Positions 24,452 through 33,264 of a stretch of DNA of 64,000 nt are shown here, piece by piece. The stretch is taken from NCBI GenBank assembly GCA_902787955.1, contig CADAIJ010000001.1, forward strand, positions 62,001 to 126,000. The letters are read 5' to 3'. The DNA comes from an uncultured Erysipelotrichaceae bacterium. Its GTDB lineage: Bacteria > Bacillota_I > Bacilli_A > RFN20 > CAG-826. Under the pieces are notes generated by a model. It worked only from the letters and a program-made list of their open reading frames with translations, was not told the DNA's origin and made no database searches. Within the stretch, counting starts at the first letter, position 1. The number at the start of each line of letters is the position of its first letter. The translations under genes and the position numbers were made by a program.

Positions 24452-25108
24452 ATGCCAACTGATTTCGGAACTTTATTCCCTCTTTTCATAATCGTTTTAA
24501 GCCTCTTATTAATAGTGGTGCTTTTCATCATCTTCTATCCTTTAATCAAAAAAAGCTATTTTAAGAAACATTTTGATAACGTTTATGGCCGTCAAATCTA
24601 TAAATTAAGCAACAAACAAGATTATTATCTAATAAACCGTTTAGCGCTTGAAAGTGATGATAAAATAACTCATGTTGATATCGATCACCTTTTATGCGGG
24701 GATAAATATATCTATGTTATTACTGACGCTTATTTTGATGGAGCCTTAAATGCGAAAGCAAATGACCGTAGTTGGATCTATTACGAACGTAAAAACCGTA
24801 AAGAATACTATAAAAGGAAAATCGAAAACCAAATCTTTGTTAGTGAAAATAAAACCAAAAGATTAATGGAAATCACTAATTTAGATTCTTCTTTATTAAT
24901 CTCTATCCTTTTAGTGAATAATAACTGTCAGATAAATGAAGACTTTGTCTTAAATAAAGACAATAGCTTCCTTATTCCAATTGGAAAACTTAATAAACTC
25001 ATCCACAACTTAGAAAAAAGAAATGTTGGTAATATTAACCAAGTAGAACTTAAAAATGCGGTTAATGATATCGCTCATTTAAATTTAAACCGTAAACATG
25101 GAAAATAA
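24452..25108 (+). CDS. Membrane-anchored NERD-like protein with altered active-site positions
   Basis: One N-terminal span (residues 10-32) precedes a domain resembling NERD (nuclease-related). Y-Y-L-I-N-R-L and H-V-D-I-D-H-L-L-C-G-D-K-Y-I-Y-V-I (60-90) match the usual I-D-H-I-x-x-x-x-x-G-I-x-V-I strand pair, and S-W-I-Y-Y follows. Where NERD proteins typically show E-x-K after V-I, this one has T-D-A. If the alignment is right, the nuclease-like residues are lost. It is 18 bases after deoD with AAAGGAG, and overlaps the next membrane protein by 11 bases. Function unknown. Confidence 0.5.
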   Translation: MPTDFGTLFPLFIIVLSLLLIVVLFIIFYPLIKKSYFKKHFDNVYGRQIYKLSNKQDYYLINRLALESDDKITHVDIDHLLCGDKYIYVITDAYFDGALNAKANDRSWIYYERKNRKEYYKRKIENQIFVSENKTKRLMEITNLDSSLLISILLVNNNCQINEDFVLNKDNSFLIPIGKLNKLIHNLEKRNVGNINQVELKNAVNDIAHLNLNRKHGK

Positions 25109-26135
25109 CGAAAAAGAAATAAAACTCACCCCATCAATCTTATTTTTTCATAATATGAAATATTCTTTTTCATATGCGTCGATTTTTGGGGCAATCTTAA
25201 TGCTTTCTTTAATCTTGGGTTATTTCTTTACCATTAGTTTTCTAGTTACAATTCCTTTACTTATTATTCCTTCAGCGTTTGCTTTAGCAATCACAACAAT
25301 ATCTTTAAACGCGAATATTCCTTATTCAATTCGTTCCTTTTTTAAATCGATAAAAATGTATTTCTCAAAAGAATTCATGGGAGTGTACCGCGTTATTATC
25401 GGTTTACTTAAAGCTTTACTTGTCTTTGCAATTATCTATGTTGGAATCTTTAGTTTTGTTTTAACCATTTTAGTCTATCAAGACCAGACTTTAATCCATA
25501 TGTTAAACACGAATACCCCTCAGGTAGATATCATGAACTATATCGCTACAAACGGAATATATATTAAAACAAGCTATGTCTTCTTTAGTGGAGCGATTAC
25601 CGCGGCCACATTAATGTTTATCCATCATTTAGTGGTTAATACCTTAAAAATCTCATTAAACGTCCATTCCATGAAACCAATTGAAATGGCAAAAATTAAC
25701 ATCTTATTCAAATTCGAATTTAAGTATTTTAAAAACACCTTCTATCGTCATTATTTAAAACATATCTGGTATATTTACCTTATTTTTGTTTTAGCTGCGG
25801 CAGGGGGCTTTATCTTTAATTATTATTTCATTTCGAAAGAATTAGAGAAGTGCATAACCTTTGGTTATATCGTTGCATTCCTTATCTTCACTTATCTAAT
25901 TCCTTATGTAGTTAACGTTGTGGAATACATTTATTTAACTAATTATGATGAATTTATGAAAGCTTCTTTAAAAGCCTCAAATGACATCCTAAATAGAGTT
26001 AAACAAACTGATTTATATAAGACAAATCAAGAAGATATTGATGAGTTAAAACAATCGATTGATCGAATGTTTGAAGAAACTGATAAAGAAGAGTCAGAAG
26101 ATAATGATGACGAGGATGATTCTAGCCGCCAATAA
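25098..26135 (+). CDS. Unassigned membrane protein (345 aa)
   Basis: The protein has six hydrophobic segments (about 28-50, 51-72, 103-130, 154-182, 228-248, 258-283) and an acidic C-terminal tail (E-E-T-D-K-E-E-S-E-D-N-D-D-E-D-D). The layout resembles YesL/DUF624-like membrane proteins, but I see no decisive motif. It starts inside the preceding gene and is probably co-translated with the NERD-like protein. Its 3' end overlaps the convergent gene at 26122 by 14 bases. Confidence 0.6.
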   Translation: MENNEKEIKLTPSILFFHNMKYSFSYASIFGAILMLSLILGYFFTISFLVTIPLLIIPSAFALAITTISLNANIPYSIRSFFKSIKMYFSKEFMGVYRVIIGLLKALLVFAIIYVGIFSFVLTILVYQDQTLIHMLNTNTPQVDIMNYIATNGIYIKTSYVFFSGAITAATLMFIHHLVVNTLKISLNVHSMKPIEMAKINILFKFEFKYFKNTFYRHYLKHIWYIYLIFVLAAAGGFIFNYYFISKELEKCITFGYIVAFLIFTYLIPYVVNVVEYIYLTNYDEFMKASLKASNDILNRVKQTDLYKTNQEDIDELKQSIDRMFEETDKEESEDNDDEDDSSRQ

Positions 26136-27573
26136 TTTCTGGCATATGAATTAGAACTTGGAAGATACCCTCAATATAAACAAAGGCAACTAAGGCAATA
26201 CCCGCGAGAGGAATAATGATATCCATTGTTTTGTTTTCGTGGGTTTTATTGTAGTTAAATAAGAGCAAGATTGGTGAAATAAAGATCATTGGAGCGGTTA
26301 AACCAAATCCAAGAGCGGACATACGTTTTAAGTTATAGGCAATTAATGCATCTATTTGCACACCATCTGAATATTCTGCTGCGGTTAAACCAAGGACGCC
26401 AAAGAAAGCAATCACAAAGTCAAGAATAGAGAAGATAACAACTAAAAGCATTAAATGCTTAGAGAAATCTAAAGAGTTGAAATGAGTCTTTAAGAAAGCT
26501 GTATATTGTTCATGAGTAAGACCTTTTTTAAGGAAGATTCTTTCTCTATTTTTAATATAAAGAACGAGGAATACGAATAGAAGGAACATTAAAGGAGGCT
26601 TTGTCGTGAAAAGTGGATAAGTAAAGTGAGGGATATCGATAATATCCGAAGACCCTAAAAACTTAAACACTAATGAAGCTATTTCATAAAGAATTGGAAG
26701 AATGGCAAATAATCTAAAGACAATAACGTGTTCTTTAAAGAATTTAACCTTTCTTGGTTTGTAATTTAAAAATACATAGAATAAAACGCATAAGAATAAA
26801 TCGATAAAGATATTAAACGCAAACGGGTGGCCTGCCGTGAACGCTTCGAGGACTGAATTAGCTAAAACATGAGCTTCTTCAGCAGGAACGGCAACTCTAA
26901 GTAAGCCAACGATATAGTGTTCATAAACTAAGAAGTAGGCACCGATTACAAGTAAAGATAGTCCACCATACATGAGTAGTGGTTTTTTAAATGAATTTCT
27001 TTCTCTTAAAATGACACTAAACGCGGCAATTAAGAATAATGGCATCATGTAGGTACCAAATACTGAGCAAATATCTCTAAATACTCTAGTATTGGAATCG
27101 AAATCTGTGTTCATGGCCGCACCAAAAGTTAAAACGATGCCAACTTGAGCAAAAGCAAATAAAAACCAACCAACTATTCTTAAGTATCTATAAGATAAAG
27201 GTCCAGAATATTTAATATCGTTTTCTTTTGTGATGGTTAAAAAGCGCATCTTACGTGCTTTTCTTTTACTCATCTTTTTGGGACTCTTTTTCCCATCGGC
27301 TGGAGTATCTACAGGTTTTTCTTCTTTTTCTTTAGATTCTTCAATCTTATCTTCAGTTTTTGGAGCTTCCTCTTTTAAAACTTCCTTAGGTTCTTCTTGA
27401 GTCTTAGGTTCTTCTTTTTCTAAAACTTCTTCTTTAACCTTTTGAGGTTTAGTCTCCGCTTTTTCAGGAGCAGGTTTAGTCTTCTTTACACTTTTAGTAG
27501 TGGTTTTTTCGGCATTTGAAACTTCCTCTTTTTTAGAAGAAGTGGTTTTATTATCTTTACTATTTGTCTTCAT
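26122..27573 (-). CDS. Unassigned polytopic membrane protein with Lys/Glu-rich N-terminus
   Basis: I set the start at 27573 (M-K-T-N-S-K-D-N) because TACATT lies seven bases upstream; the longer in-frame start at 27612 overlaps the terminator stem at 27604-27637. Residues 1-105 are a low-complexity Lys/Glu/Pro stretch ending in a basic patch (K-K-S-P-K-K-M-S-K-R-K-A-R-K). About ten membrane spans follow, with short loops. This is not a known transporter layout that I recognise. The disordered cytoplasmic tail may bind nucleic acid or partner proteins; that is a guess. Confidence 0.6.
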   Translation of the reverse strand: MKTNSKDNKTTSSKKEEVSNAEKTTTKSVKKTKPAPEKAETKPQKVKEEVLEKEEPKTQEEPKEVLKEEAPKTEDKIEESKEKEEKPVDTPADGKKSPKKMSKRKARKMRFLTITKENDIKYSGPLSYRYLRIVGWFLFAFAQVGIVLTFGAAMNTDFDSNTRVFRDICSVFGTYMMPLFLIAAFSVILRERNSFKKPLLMYGGLSLLVIGAYFLVYEHYIVGLLRVAVPAEEAHVLANSVLEAFTAGHPFAFNIFIDLFLCVLFYVFLNYKPRKVKFFKEHVIVFRLFAILPILYEIASLVFKFLGSSDIIDIPHFTYPLFTTKPPLMFLLFVFLVLYIKNRERIFLKKGLTHEQYTAFLKTHFNSLDFSKHLMLLVVIFSILDFVIAFFGVLGLTAAEYSDGVQIDALIAYNLKRMSALGFGLTAPMIFISPILLLFNYNKTHENKTMDIIIPLAGIALVAFVYIEGIFQVLIHMPEIIGG

Positions 27574-27597
27574 ATTGATTAATGTAACATTAAAGTA

Positions 27598-27637
27598 ACA
27601 AAAAAGCGACACATAATTTTTCCTTTTTGTGTCGCTT
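27598..27637 (-). terminator. Terminator after the 73-aa protein (minus strand)
   Basis: On the minus strand AAGCGACAC pairs with GTGTCGCTT, followed by a run of Ts. It lies 28 bases beyond the stop at 27665. Confidence 0.85.
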
Positions 27638-27664
27638 CTTAGTAATTATTAACGGCTTTCATAA

Positions 27665-27886
27665 TTATATTCTCGAAATGATGAATCGATCATGATTTGA
27701 GAGAATATATTCAATGTTGTGCTTTTCTTCATCTTCATATTCTTCCATAACGTTAGTGTCGAAGTTTAAATTTTTATTTAAGTATTCGAACGCTGCATTT
27801 AAGGCTTCAGTATGAGAAGTAAATACTTGATCAAAGACAACATAGTCCCCGTTAACAACAGCTTTTAAACTGTATTTTTTATTCAT
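27665..27886 (-). CDS. Small unassigned protein (73 aa)
   Basis: The protein is soluble, mixed alpha/beta by appearance, with an acidic centre (M-E-E-Y-E-D-E-E-K-H). AAAGGAG lies about 14 bases before the ATG and a good terminator follows, so it is a genuine monocistronic gene. No known motif is visible. Confidence 0.7.
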   Translation of the reverse strand: MNKKYSLKAVVNGDYVVFDQVFTSHTEALNAAFEYLNKNLNFDTNVMEEYEDEEKHNIEYILSNHDRFIISRI

Positions 27887-28026
27887 CTACTTGCACACTC
27901 CTTTCTAAGATTTAACTGCGATTTTTCCTTCGCAGGAGGGATATAATATGCTTATTTTTGAACTAGTCAATAGAAAAAATATATGAAAGCATTTACATTT
28001 TTTAGGAAAATTATCAAATTCTTTAT

Positions 28027-28032
28027 TATAAT
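28027..28032 (+). promoter_or_regulatory. -10 box placing the transcript start on an ATG
   Basis: TATAAT is separated from the ATG at 28039 by six bases, so transcription should start at the first base of the start codon. Confidence 0.6.
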
Positions 28033-28038
28033 AAACAC

Positions 28039-29073
28039 ATGACCTTAGACAAACATACGAAAAAAGAACTCCGTATTCCTTCCTTAGGAATGCTTTCGAT
28101 GCTTATTGGCATCTCCCTTTTGCTTGTCTTTGTTATTTATGAATTAATTGAAAGCCAATCTTTCCCAGTTTCAGAAGTAGGGAGCTTAGTTTCTTCTTTA
28201 ATCTTAGTTGCTTGCTTTACTTTAGGACTAGTGGGGATCTTTAAGAAGAAATTAATCTTGCAGCAGATTGCTATTTTGATCTTCTCCGTCTTTATCCTAG
28301 TGAATTCAATTTTTAGCATCATTGAATATAGTTCTTTATTTATTGATATCTATCGTCCAACAGTTATTCCTTTACTTCTTCCTTATACTTTACTTCCTTT
28401 AGTAGCAGTCTTTGATATTGTTGCCGCTTTATTATATATAATAAAAAAGGACGCGCGTACGTGCGTAATAGCTTCATTTGTTTCTAGACTTATCGTTGTT
28501 CCTCTTTTAGCATTTTCAATCTTTGAATTCTTCCTTAACTTAGAAGTATTTGTTAGTGGAAATCTCGTTAAATCTTTATTCCTCATGTTTTTAGCGCTTG
28601 GCGAAGTATTTATCGAACTAGGGGAACACTTCTTCTTCGATTATATGGGGGATGTCGCTTGTGAAACAAAAGAAGAATATAAATTAACCAAGAAAGCCTC
28701 ATTATTATTAGTTATTAATGTTGGAGTAGCTTATTTAGTTTCTTCAGGCTTTGCCTATATTGAATTTACTTATGATTTTGCTGCCTTATTTTATCTTTCT
28801 TTAATTGTTGCCTTTACTTACGTCTTTTTACTCATCTTTTCATTCTTTAAACCAAACTTTATTCGTCTCACTTTTATAAGCGCGGTCATTAATTATATTA
28901 TTCAAATTACTTTAACAATCTTGTTATACACTCATTACGAAGAAACAAATCACTTAATTATCGCCGTATTTGCGACAATCGTGATGCTTGTTTTGCCTCT
29001 CGTTTCAGTTGCTATTTATGTTCTCACTAATATACAGCTCGTTAAAGAAGATAGCCTCGAAGAACTAGAGTAA
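28039..29073 (+). CDS. Unassigned polytopic membrane protein (344 aa)
   Basis: About ten hydrophobic segments are separated by very short loops. The protein has few charges except at the ends and around K-K-D-A-R-T-C and E-T-K-E-E-Y-K-L-T-K-K. There is no signal peptide, no ATPase and no recognisable transporter motif. The message is probably leaderless. It is followed 41 bases later by the first of two CNNM-type transporter genes, which has its own -10 box. Confidence 0.55.
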   Translation: MTLDKHTKKELRIPSLGMLSMLIGISLLLVFVIYELIESQSFPVSEVGSLVSSLILVACFTLGLVGIFKKKLILQQIAILIFSVFILVNSIFSIIEYSSLFIDIYRPTVIPLLLPYTLLPLVAVFDIVAALLYIIKKDARTCVIASFVSRLIVVPLLAFSIFEFFLNLEVFVSGNLVKSLFLMFLALGEVFIELGEHFFFDYMGDVACETKEEYKLTKKASLLLVINVGVAYLVSSGFAYIEFTYDFAALFYLSLIVAFTYVFLLIFSFFKPNFIRLTFISAVINYIIQITLTILLYTHYEETNHLIIAVFATIVMLVLPLVSVAIYVLTNIQLVKEDSLEELE

Positions 29074-29101
29074 TCTTTAAATAAATAACAAATTATGTTA
29101 T

Positions 29102-29107
29102 TATACT
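29102..29107 (+). promoter_or_regulatory. -10 box placing the transcript start on an ATG
   Basis: TATACT is seven bases before the ATG at 29115, with no ribosome site. Confidence 0.55.
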
Positions 29108-29114
29108 TAAAAAT

Positions 29115-30170
29115 ATGGAAGACCCTTTAAGTAGCCCCAGTTATATAGTCGATAGTTCTAATTACTATTTAGTAATTATACATATTGTTGTTATCGTTCT
29201 CTTACTTGTTTTAAGTGCGATTTTTTCTGCGTTTGAAACATCTTTTAGCGCCCTTAACCAATTCAAAGTTAAAGTGGACGCGGATGAAGGAAACCGCAAG
29301 GCGAAGAAAGTTTTATCATTACATGAAAAATTTGATAACACCTTAATTATGGTTCTTATTGGACATAACTTATCAAACATTATCTTATCTACAATAGGAA
29401 CTATCTTAACTCTTATTATTTTTGAAACGGTCTTTAATGAAACAATAATTACTATTATTTCAACTGCCTCAGTTACTTTACTAGCCTATATCTTCGGGGA
29501 TATGGTACCAAAGATCATCGGAAGAAGTAATCCTACAAAAGTATCTTATAACTTAATCGATATCTGTTATTTCTTTTATTATCTTTTCTATCCTTTAATC
29601 ATCGTCTTCTCTTTACTTTCTAAACTTGTTAATAAAATCTTTAAAACTCATGAAATTCCTTCCATAACCGAAGAAGATTTTACTAACATTGTTGAACAAC
29701 TCGAAGAAGATGATGTAATCGAAGAAAACGAATCCGATATTATTACCGCTTCATTTGATTTTAATGATACAGAAGTTTATGAAATCTTAACGAAAAGAAA
29801 TAAGATGTTTGTCGTCGATATTAAAAAGCTCACTAAAAAAGAGCTTAACGATATCGTTATTAGAACACCTTATTCCAGAATCCCAGTTATCTATGGTTCA
29901 ATTAATAAAGTAATTGGTATTCTTCACGTTAAATCATACATTAAAGCAGTCTTAAATAACCCAAATGTTTCGATATTATCCACACTTCAAAAGCCATACT
30001 TTGTCACTACCAAAGTAAAAGTGGATGATCTTTTAGATGGCTTTAAATCCCATCATACCCATATCGCTATTGTTAAAAAAGGAGATGTAACAATAGGGAT
30101 GGTCACGATGGAAGATATTTTAGAAGAGCTTGTCGGAAAGATAAGCGAAGAGAATAAGGTGACTAAGTAA
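29115..30170 (+). CDS. CNNM/CorC-family transporter, short form lacking the CorC_HlyC domain
   Basis: The protein has a DUF21 membrane domain (S-A-I-F-S-A-F-E-T-S-F-S-A-L-N near residue 35 and the G-D-M-V-P-K-I-I-G-R motif near 130). A CBS pair follows (I-L-T-K-R-N-K-M-F-V and Y-S-R-I-P-V-I-Y to E-D-I-L-E-E-L-V-G-K). Family members export magnesium or sodium. It stops right after the second CBS, so it lacks the C-terminal CorC_HlyC domain carried by its neighbour at 30172. The two genes are one base apart and paralogous, suggesting a heterodimer. Confidence 0.85.
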   Translation: MEDPLSSPSYIVDSSNYYLVIIHIVVIVLLLVLSAIFSAFETSFSALNQFKVKVDADEGNRKAKKVLSLHEKFDNTLIMVLIGHNLSNIILSTIGTILTLIIFETVFNETIITIISTASVTLLAYIFGDMVPKIIGRSNPTKVSYNLIDICYFFYYLFYPLIIVFSLLSKLVNKIFKTHEIPSITEEDFTNIVEQLEEDDVIEENESDIITASFDFNDTEVYEILTKRNKMFVVDIKKLTKKELNDIVIRTPYSRIPVIYGSINKVIGILHVKSYIKAVLNNPNVSILSTLQKPYFVTTKVKVDDLLDGFKSHHTHIAIVKKGDVTIGMVTMEDILEELVGKISEENKVTK

Positions 30171-30171
30171 A

Positions 30172-31473
30172 ATGAATCCTGAATTAAATATGACATTAGT
30201 CATCGTCTATATCATAATCATCATCATCTCCATCATTCTTTCTGGTGTCTTTAGTGCCTCTGATATGGTTTATAGCTGCGTTAATAAACTTAGACTTAAA
30301 AAAGATAAATCGAAAAGAGCAAAGCTAGCGCTAAAGTTCGCTAATACTTATGATGAAACAATCACAACGATATTATTCTCCAATAACTTAGTTAACATTT
30401 TAGCGACTACAATCGGCACTTTACTTGGTTATGAACTCTTTAGAAAGACTTCTTTAGAAGACTTTTCACCAACTTTAATGTCGATTATCTTACTTCTTTT
30501 AGTCTTAATCTTTGGTGAAATATGTCCAAAAGTTATCGGAAGAGCGTATTCTTATCGTTTAGCGAAATTCTTTGCTTATCCTCTTTTACTATTAAAATAC
30601 ATCTTCTTCCCAGTAGTCTTTGTCACTTCTAAATTTGGGGTTTTATGTGCCTATCCATTCACTAAAAACGATCCAAAAGAAGAGGAAGAAAGCTATTCTG
30701 ATGAAGAACTCCATGAAATGGTGGAGACAATTCAAGAAGAAGGTTTAATCGATGAAGATGACGAAGAACTCGTTAAATCCGCGATTACTTTTAAAGATAC
30801 CGAAGCTCATGAAATTATGACTCCTCGAATCGATGTTTTCGCGATTGATATCGAAGATAACTTAACTAAAGTCTTCCTTGATGATGAAATCTTTAACCAC
30901 ACTAGAATCCCAGTTTATAAAGATTCTTTAGATAATATTCTCGGTGTTCTTCCAACTAAGAAACTATTAAGAATGATGCTTGCGAAAGAGAAAATAAGCC
31001 GAAAACAACTCGAAAATATGCTTATTGAACCAGTTTATGTTCCATTCTCTATGGGTATTTCTGAAATCCTTGAATCAATGAAGAAGAGTAAAAACCATAT
31101 CGTTATCGTTAAAGATGAATACGGAAGTACCGCGGGCTTACTCACCATGGAAGACATTTTAGAAGAGCTTGTTGGGGAAATCTTTGATGAAATGGAAGAA
31201 GTAGAAGAACCATATAAAAAGATTAAGAAAAACCATTATGAGATTAGTGGTGAAATGAATATCGATGACTTCTTTGAACTAGTGGATGTTGAAAAGCCAG
31301 AAGAGCTGGATGTTACCACGATTGGTGGCTTTATCGTAGATAAGCTTGAAAGATTCGCTAAAGTAGGGGATAAACTTAAATACGAGAATCTCCGTTTTGA
31401 AGTTTTAGAAGTAAGTGAATTTACAGTTGAAAGAATCCTTGTTAAAGTATTTAAGAAGAGGGAAAACGAATAA
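30172..31473 (+). CDS. CNNM/CorC-family transporter, full length
   Basis: The DUF21 membrane domain (residues 1-190, with S-G-V-F-S-A-S-D-M-V-Y and E-I-C-P-K-V-I-G-R) is followed by a CBS pair including I-M-T-P-R-I-D-V-F-A and E-D-I-L-E-E-L-V-G-E-I-F-D-E. A CorC_HlyC domain (about 350-430, with I-G-G-F-I-V-D-K-L) ends the protein. Such proteins are implicated in magnesium export and were once called hemolysins. It is co-transcribed with the shorter paralogue upstream and overlaps a tiny membrane-protein gene by one base. Confidence 0.9.
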   Translation: MNPELNMTLVIVYIIIIIISIILSGVFSASDMVYSCVNKLRLKKDKSKRAKLALKFANTYDETITTILFSNNLVNILATTIGTLLGYELFRKTSLEDFSPTLMSIILLLLVLIFGEICPKVIGRAYSYRLAKFFAYPLLLLKYIFFPVVFVTSKFGVLCAYPFTKNDPKEEEESYSDEELHEMVETIQEEGLIDEDDEELVKSAITFKDTEAHEIMTPRIDVFAIDIEDNLTKVFLDDEIFNHTRIPVYKDSLDNILGVLPTKKLLRMMLAKEKISRKQLENMLIEPVYVPFSMGISEILESMKKSKNHIVIVKDEYGSTAGLLTMEDILEELVGEIFDEMEEVEEPYKKIKKNHYEISGEMNIDDFFELVDVEKPEELDVTTIGGFIVDKLERFAKVGDKLKYENLRFEVLEVSEFTVERILVKVFKKRENE

Positions 31474-31643
31474 TGTTTGGTTTTAATAACGATAAAGAAA
31501 TGGTGGAAAGACCAGAGAATGAAAAGAAATTCTCACTTAAAAACAAAACTGACCGCATTATTTTCTTTATTACTTTAGGTTTCCTTCTCGTTTTATTCGC
31601 TATTCTTGGCGCATTAATTGCAGTTTATTATTTAGGTAAATGA
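31473..31643 (+). CDS. Small single-span membrane protein (56 aa)
   Basis: M-F-G-F-N-N-D-K-E-M-V-E-R starts on the last base of the CNNM gene and ends in a hydrophobic span (I-I-F-F-I-T-L-G-F-L-L-V-L-F). The N-terminus is charged and lies in the cytoplasm by the positive-inside rule. Its stop overlaps the next ATG by four bases (ATGA), so it sits in a tightly coupled operon and is probably real. It may assist the CNNM transporters; nothing in the sequence proves it. Confidence 0.7.
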   Translation: MFGFNNDKEMVERPENEKKFSLKNKTDRIIFFITLGFLLVLFAILGALIAVYYLGK

Positions 31644-32512
31644 GATATCAAAAATATATAGATAAATTTCCTTCATTAGAAGGAAAGAATATTTTAATAA
31701 CCGGCTCAAACACTGGGCTAGGTTTTGAATTTGCGCGCTTAATTCTTTCTAAAAATGCTCATCTTTTTATGGCGGTACGTAACCTAGATAAAGGAAATAA
31801 GGCAATAAAGAAGCTTAAAGAAGAATTTAAAGATGCTGAGATTACTTTATTAAAGCTTGATCAAGTTGATAAAGAATCGATTAATGAATTTATTAATAAA
31901 GTGAAAGACGTTCATCTTGATTACTTTGTTTTTAATGCGGGAGTTTATATTCCTCGTAACGATATAAAATCAAAAGAAGGCTATAACTACACGCTTGCGA
32001 CCAATTTTATTGGTCCAGTTCGTATTGTAGAGGACCTATTAGACTATTTTAAAGAGCATCACACTTCCTTAATCTTTGTTAATTCCTGTGCGAGAAGTAA
32101 AGTCAAACTAATGCATGAGATTAATAAACGTATCTATTATAAGAAGGAAAACCATAAGATTTATTCAGAGAGCAAACATTACTTAATGGACTATTCTGTG
32201 GTTCTTGCAAAAGAGAATAAAGATTTACGAATTATTAATGTCGCTCCTGGAATAAGTGGCACAAATATTCTTAAGAATAATGACTCTAAATTTGGGAATT
32301 TCTTCGCTAAAATAGGCACAAAAGTAATGAATATAATTGGAAATAATCCCGAAAAAGCAGGGCTTATTATTTTAGATGCTACCTTAGAAAATAGAGCGAG
32401 CTTAGACTATATCGTTCCTCGAGGGTTATTCCATACTGGCGGATATCCAAAGAAAATAAAAACTCCATTTTCAGGAGTTACTCATTTTGAAGGATTGGAA
32501 GAACTTATTTAA
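31640..32512 (+). CDS. Short-chain dehydrogenase/reductase
   Basis: This NAD(P)-dependent oxidoreductase has a Rossmann fold with T-G-S-N-T-G-L-G (22-29), the N-A-G motif (F-N-A-G-V-Y, about 95-100), the catalytic serine region (V-N-S-C-A-R-S) and Y-S-E-S-K (Y-x-x-x-K). After it comes the usual V-A-P-G-I cofactor loop. Its layout resembles retinol dehydrogenase or WWOX-type SDRs with a long C-terminal part. The substrate is unknown. The 3' end overlaps the convergent gene at 32505 by eight bases. Confidence 0.88.
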   Translation: MRYQKYIDKFPSLEGKNILITGSNTGLGFEFARLILSKNAHLFMAVRNLDKGNKAIKKLKEEFKDAEITLLKLDQVDKESINEFINKVKDVHLDYFVFNAGVYIPRNDIKSKEGYNYTLATNFIGPVRIVEDLLDYFKEHHTSLIFVNSCARSKVKLMHEINKRIYYKKENHKIYSESKHYLMDYSVVLAKENKDLRIINVAPGISGTNILKNNDSKFGNFFAKIGTKVMNIIGNNPEKAGLIILDATLENRASLDYIVPRGLFHTGGYPKKIKTPFSGVTHFEGLEELI

Positions 32513-33035
32513 CTTTAGTTAAATATAGATTATAGATTCTATCGATTGTAGCTTGTTTAGATAAATTTCTAGTATCGATTTCAAAATCAACTTCACCGAT
32601 AACGTTACGGTCGAAGTCTTTTTTATCATTAGTGAGTCTTTCAATGATTTTATCTTCTTTATCACCGCGTTTAATCATTCTTGCTTTTCTTGTGTCATCA
32701 TCACATAAAAGTAAGAAAGTAACTAAGTTTCCTTTATTAAGTCTTTTAAACGCATGTAAGCCATTAGGATCAGTAACAATGACTTTGTCATCACTAACTT
32801 GGTCCACTCCGCAGCCATAATAGTTTTCATTATATAAAGTGTATTCAACTAGCTTATTTTCTTTGATACGCTTTTCAAACTCTTCTTTAGAAACAAAGAA
32901 ATAATCCACACCATCAACTTCACCTTCACGAGGAAGTCTTGTGGTGGTGGTTATTGCTTTTTTAAAGCCATATTGTTCTAAGCCTTTAGCCGCAACACTT
33001 TTACCAGTTGCAGAGGCACCTGTAATAACTATCAT
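32505..33035 (-). CDS. Guanylate kinase-like P-loop protein
   Basis: The P-loop is G-A-S-A-T-G-K-S (6-13), and the guanylate-kinase signature T-T-R-L-P-R-E-G-E-V-D-G-V-D-Y-F-F-V lies at about 34-51, with a Y-Y-G region after it. At 176 aa it is shorter than canonical Gmk (about 205), and the lid region is short, so it may be a diverged Gmk or another nucleotide kinase. No ribosome site is visible; TAAGAT six bases upstream could give a leaderless message. Confidence 0.75.
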   Translation of the reverse strand: MIVITGASATGKSVAAKGLEQYGFKKAITTTTRLPREGEVDGVDYFFVSKEEFEKRIKENKLVEYTLYNENYYGCGVDQVSDDKVIVTDPNGLHAFKRLNKGNLVTFLLLCDDDTRKARMIKRGDKEDKIIERLTNDKKDFDRNVIGEVDFEIDTRNLSKQATIDRIYNLYLTKVK

Positions 33036-33062
33036 GCAAATATCTTAAACTATCTTTAAGAA

Positions 33063-33143
33063 AAAAGAAAATAGGGGATGCCACTTTTGGGACAATTTGT
33101 CTCAAAGAAGAGACTTTTTAGTGAGTTAACCTCATATTTCTTT
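33063..33143. repeat. Dispersed palindromic repeat, copy C
   Basis: The core hairpin CTTTTGGGACA-ATT-TGTCTCAAAG (33084-33107) matches the repeat family. AAAGAAAATA (33063-33072) and TATTTCTTT (33135-33143) may form an outer stem. It lies between two divergent genes, not after a gene, so this copy is not simply a terminator. Confidence 0.7.
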
Positions 33144-33178
33144 TTCTTTACTTAAGTAAGCACAAATTTTTCATCTTT

Positions 33179-33205
33179 TTAGCACTTAGGTGTTGACAGT
33201 GCCAA
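33179..33205 (+). promoter_or_regulatory. Degenerate CIRCE-like operator overlapping the -35 box
   Basis: TTAGCACTT, nine bases, then CAGTGCCAA: the same 9-9-9 layout as CIRCE (TTAGCACTC-N9-GAGTGCTAA) with one mismatch in the left arm and two in the right. It covers TTGACA at 33193-33198. Confidence 0.6.
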
Positions 33206-33220
33206 AATCTACTTTATAAT
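33193..33220 (+). promoter_or_regulatory. Main promoter of the hrcA-grpE-dnaK operon
   Basis: TTGACA (33193-33198) and TATAAT (33215-33220) are both perfect, 16 bases apart. Confidence 0.9.
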
Positions 33221-33224
33221 AATG

Positions 33225-33251
33225 TTAGCACTCGAAATGTAGGAGTGCCAG
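33225..33251 (+). promoter_or_regulatory. CIRCE operator for HrcA
   Basis: TTAGCACTC, nine bases, then GAGTGCCAG. The left arm is the exact consensus and the right arm matches seven of nine. It covers the expected transcription start, where HrcA binding represses heat-shock genes. Confidence 0.93.
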
Positions 33252-33264
33252 AAAGGAGTGGCTT

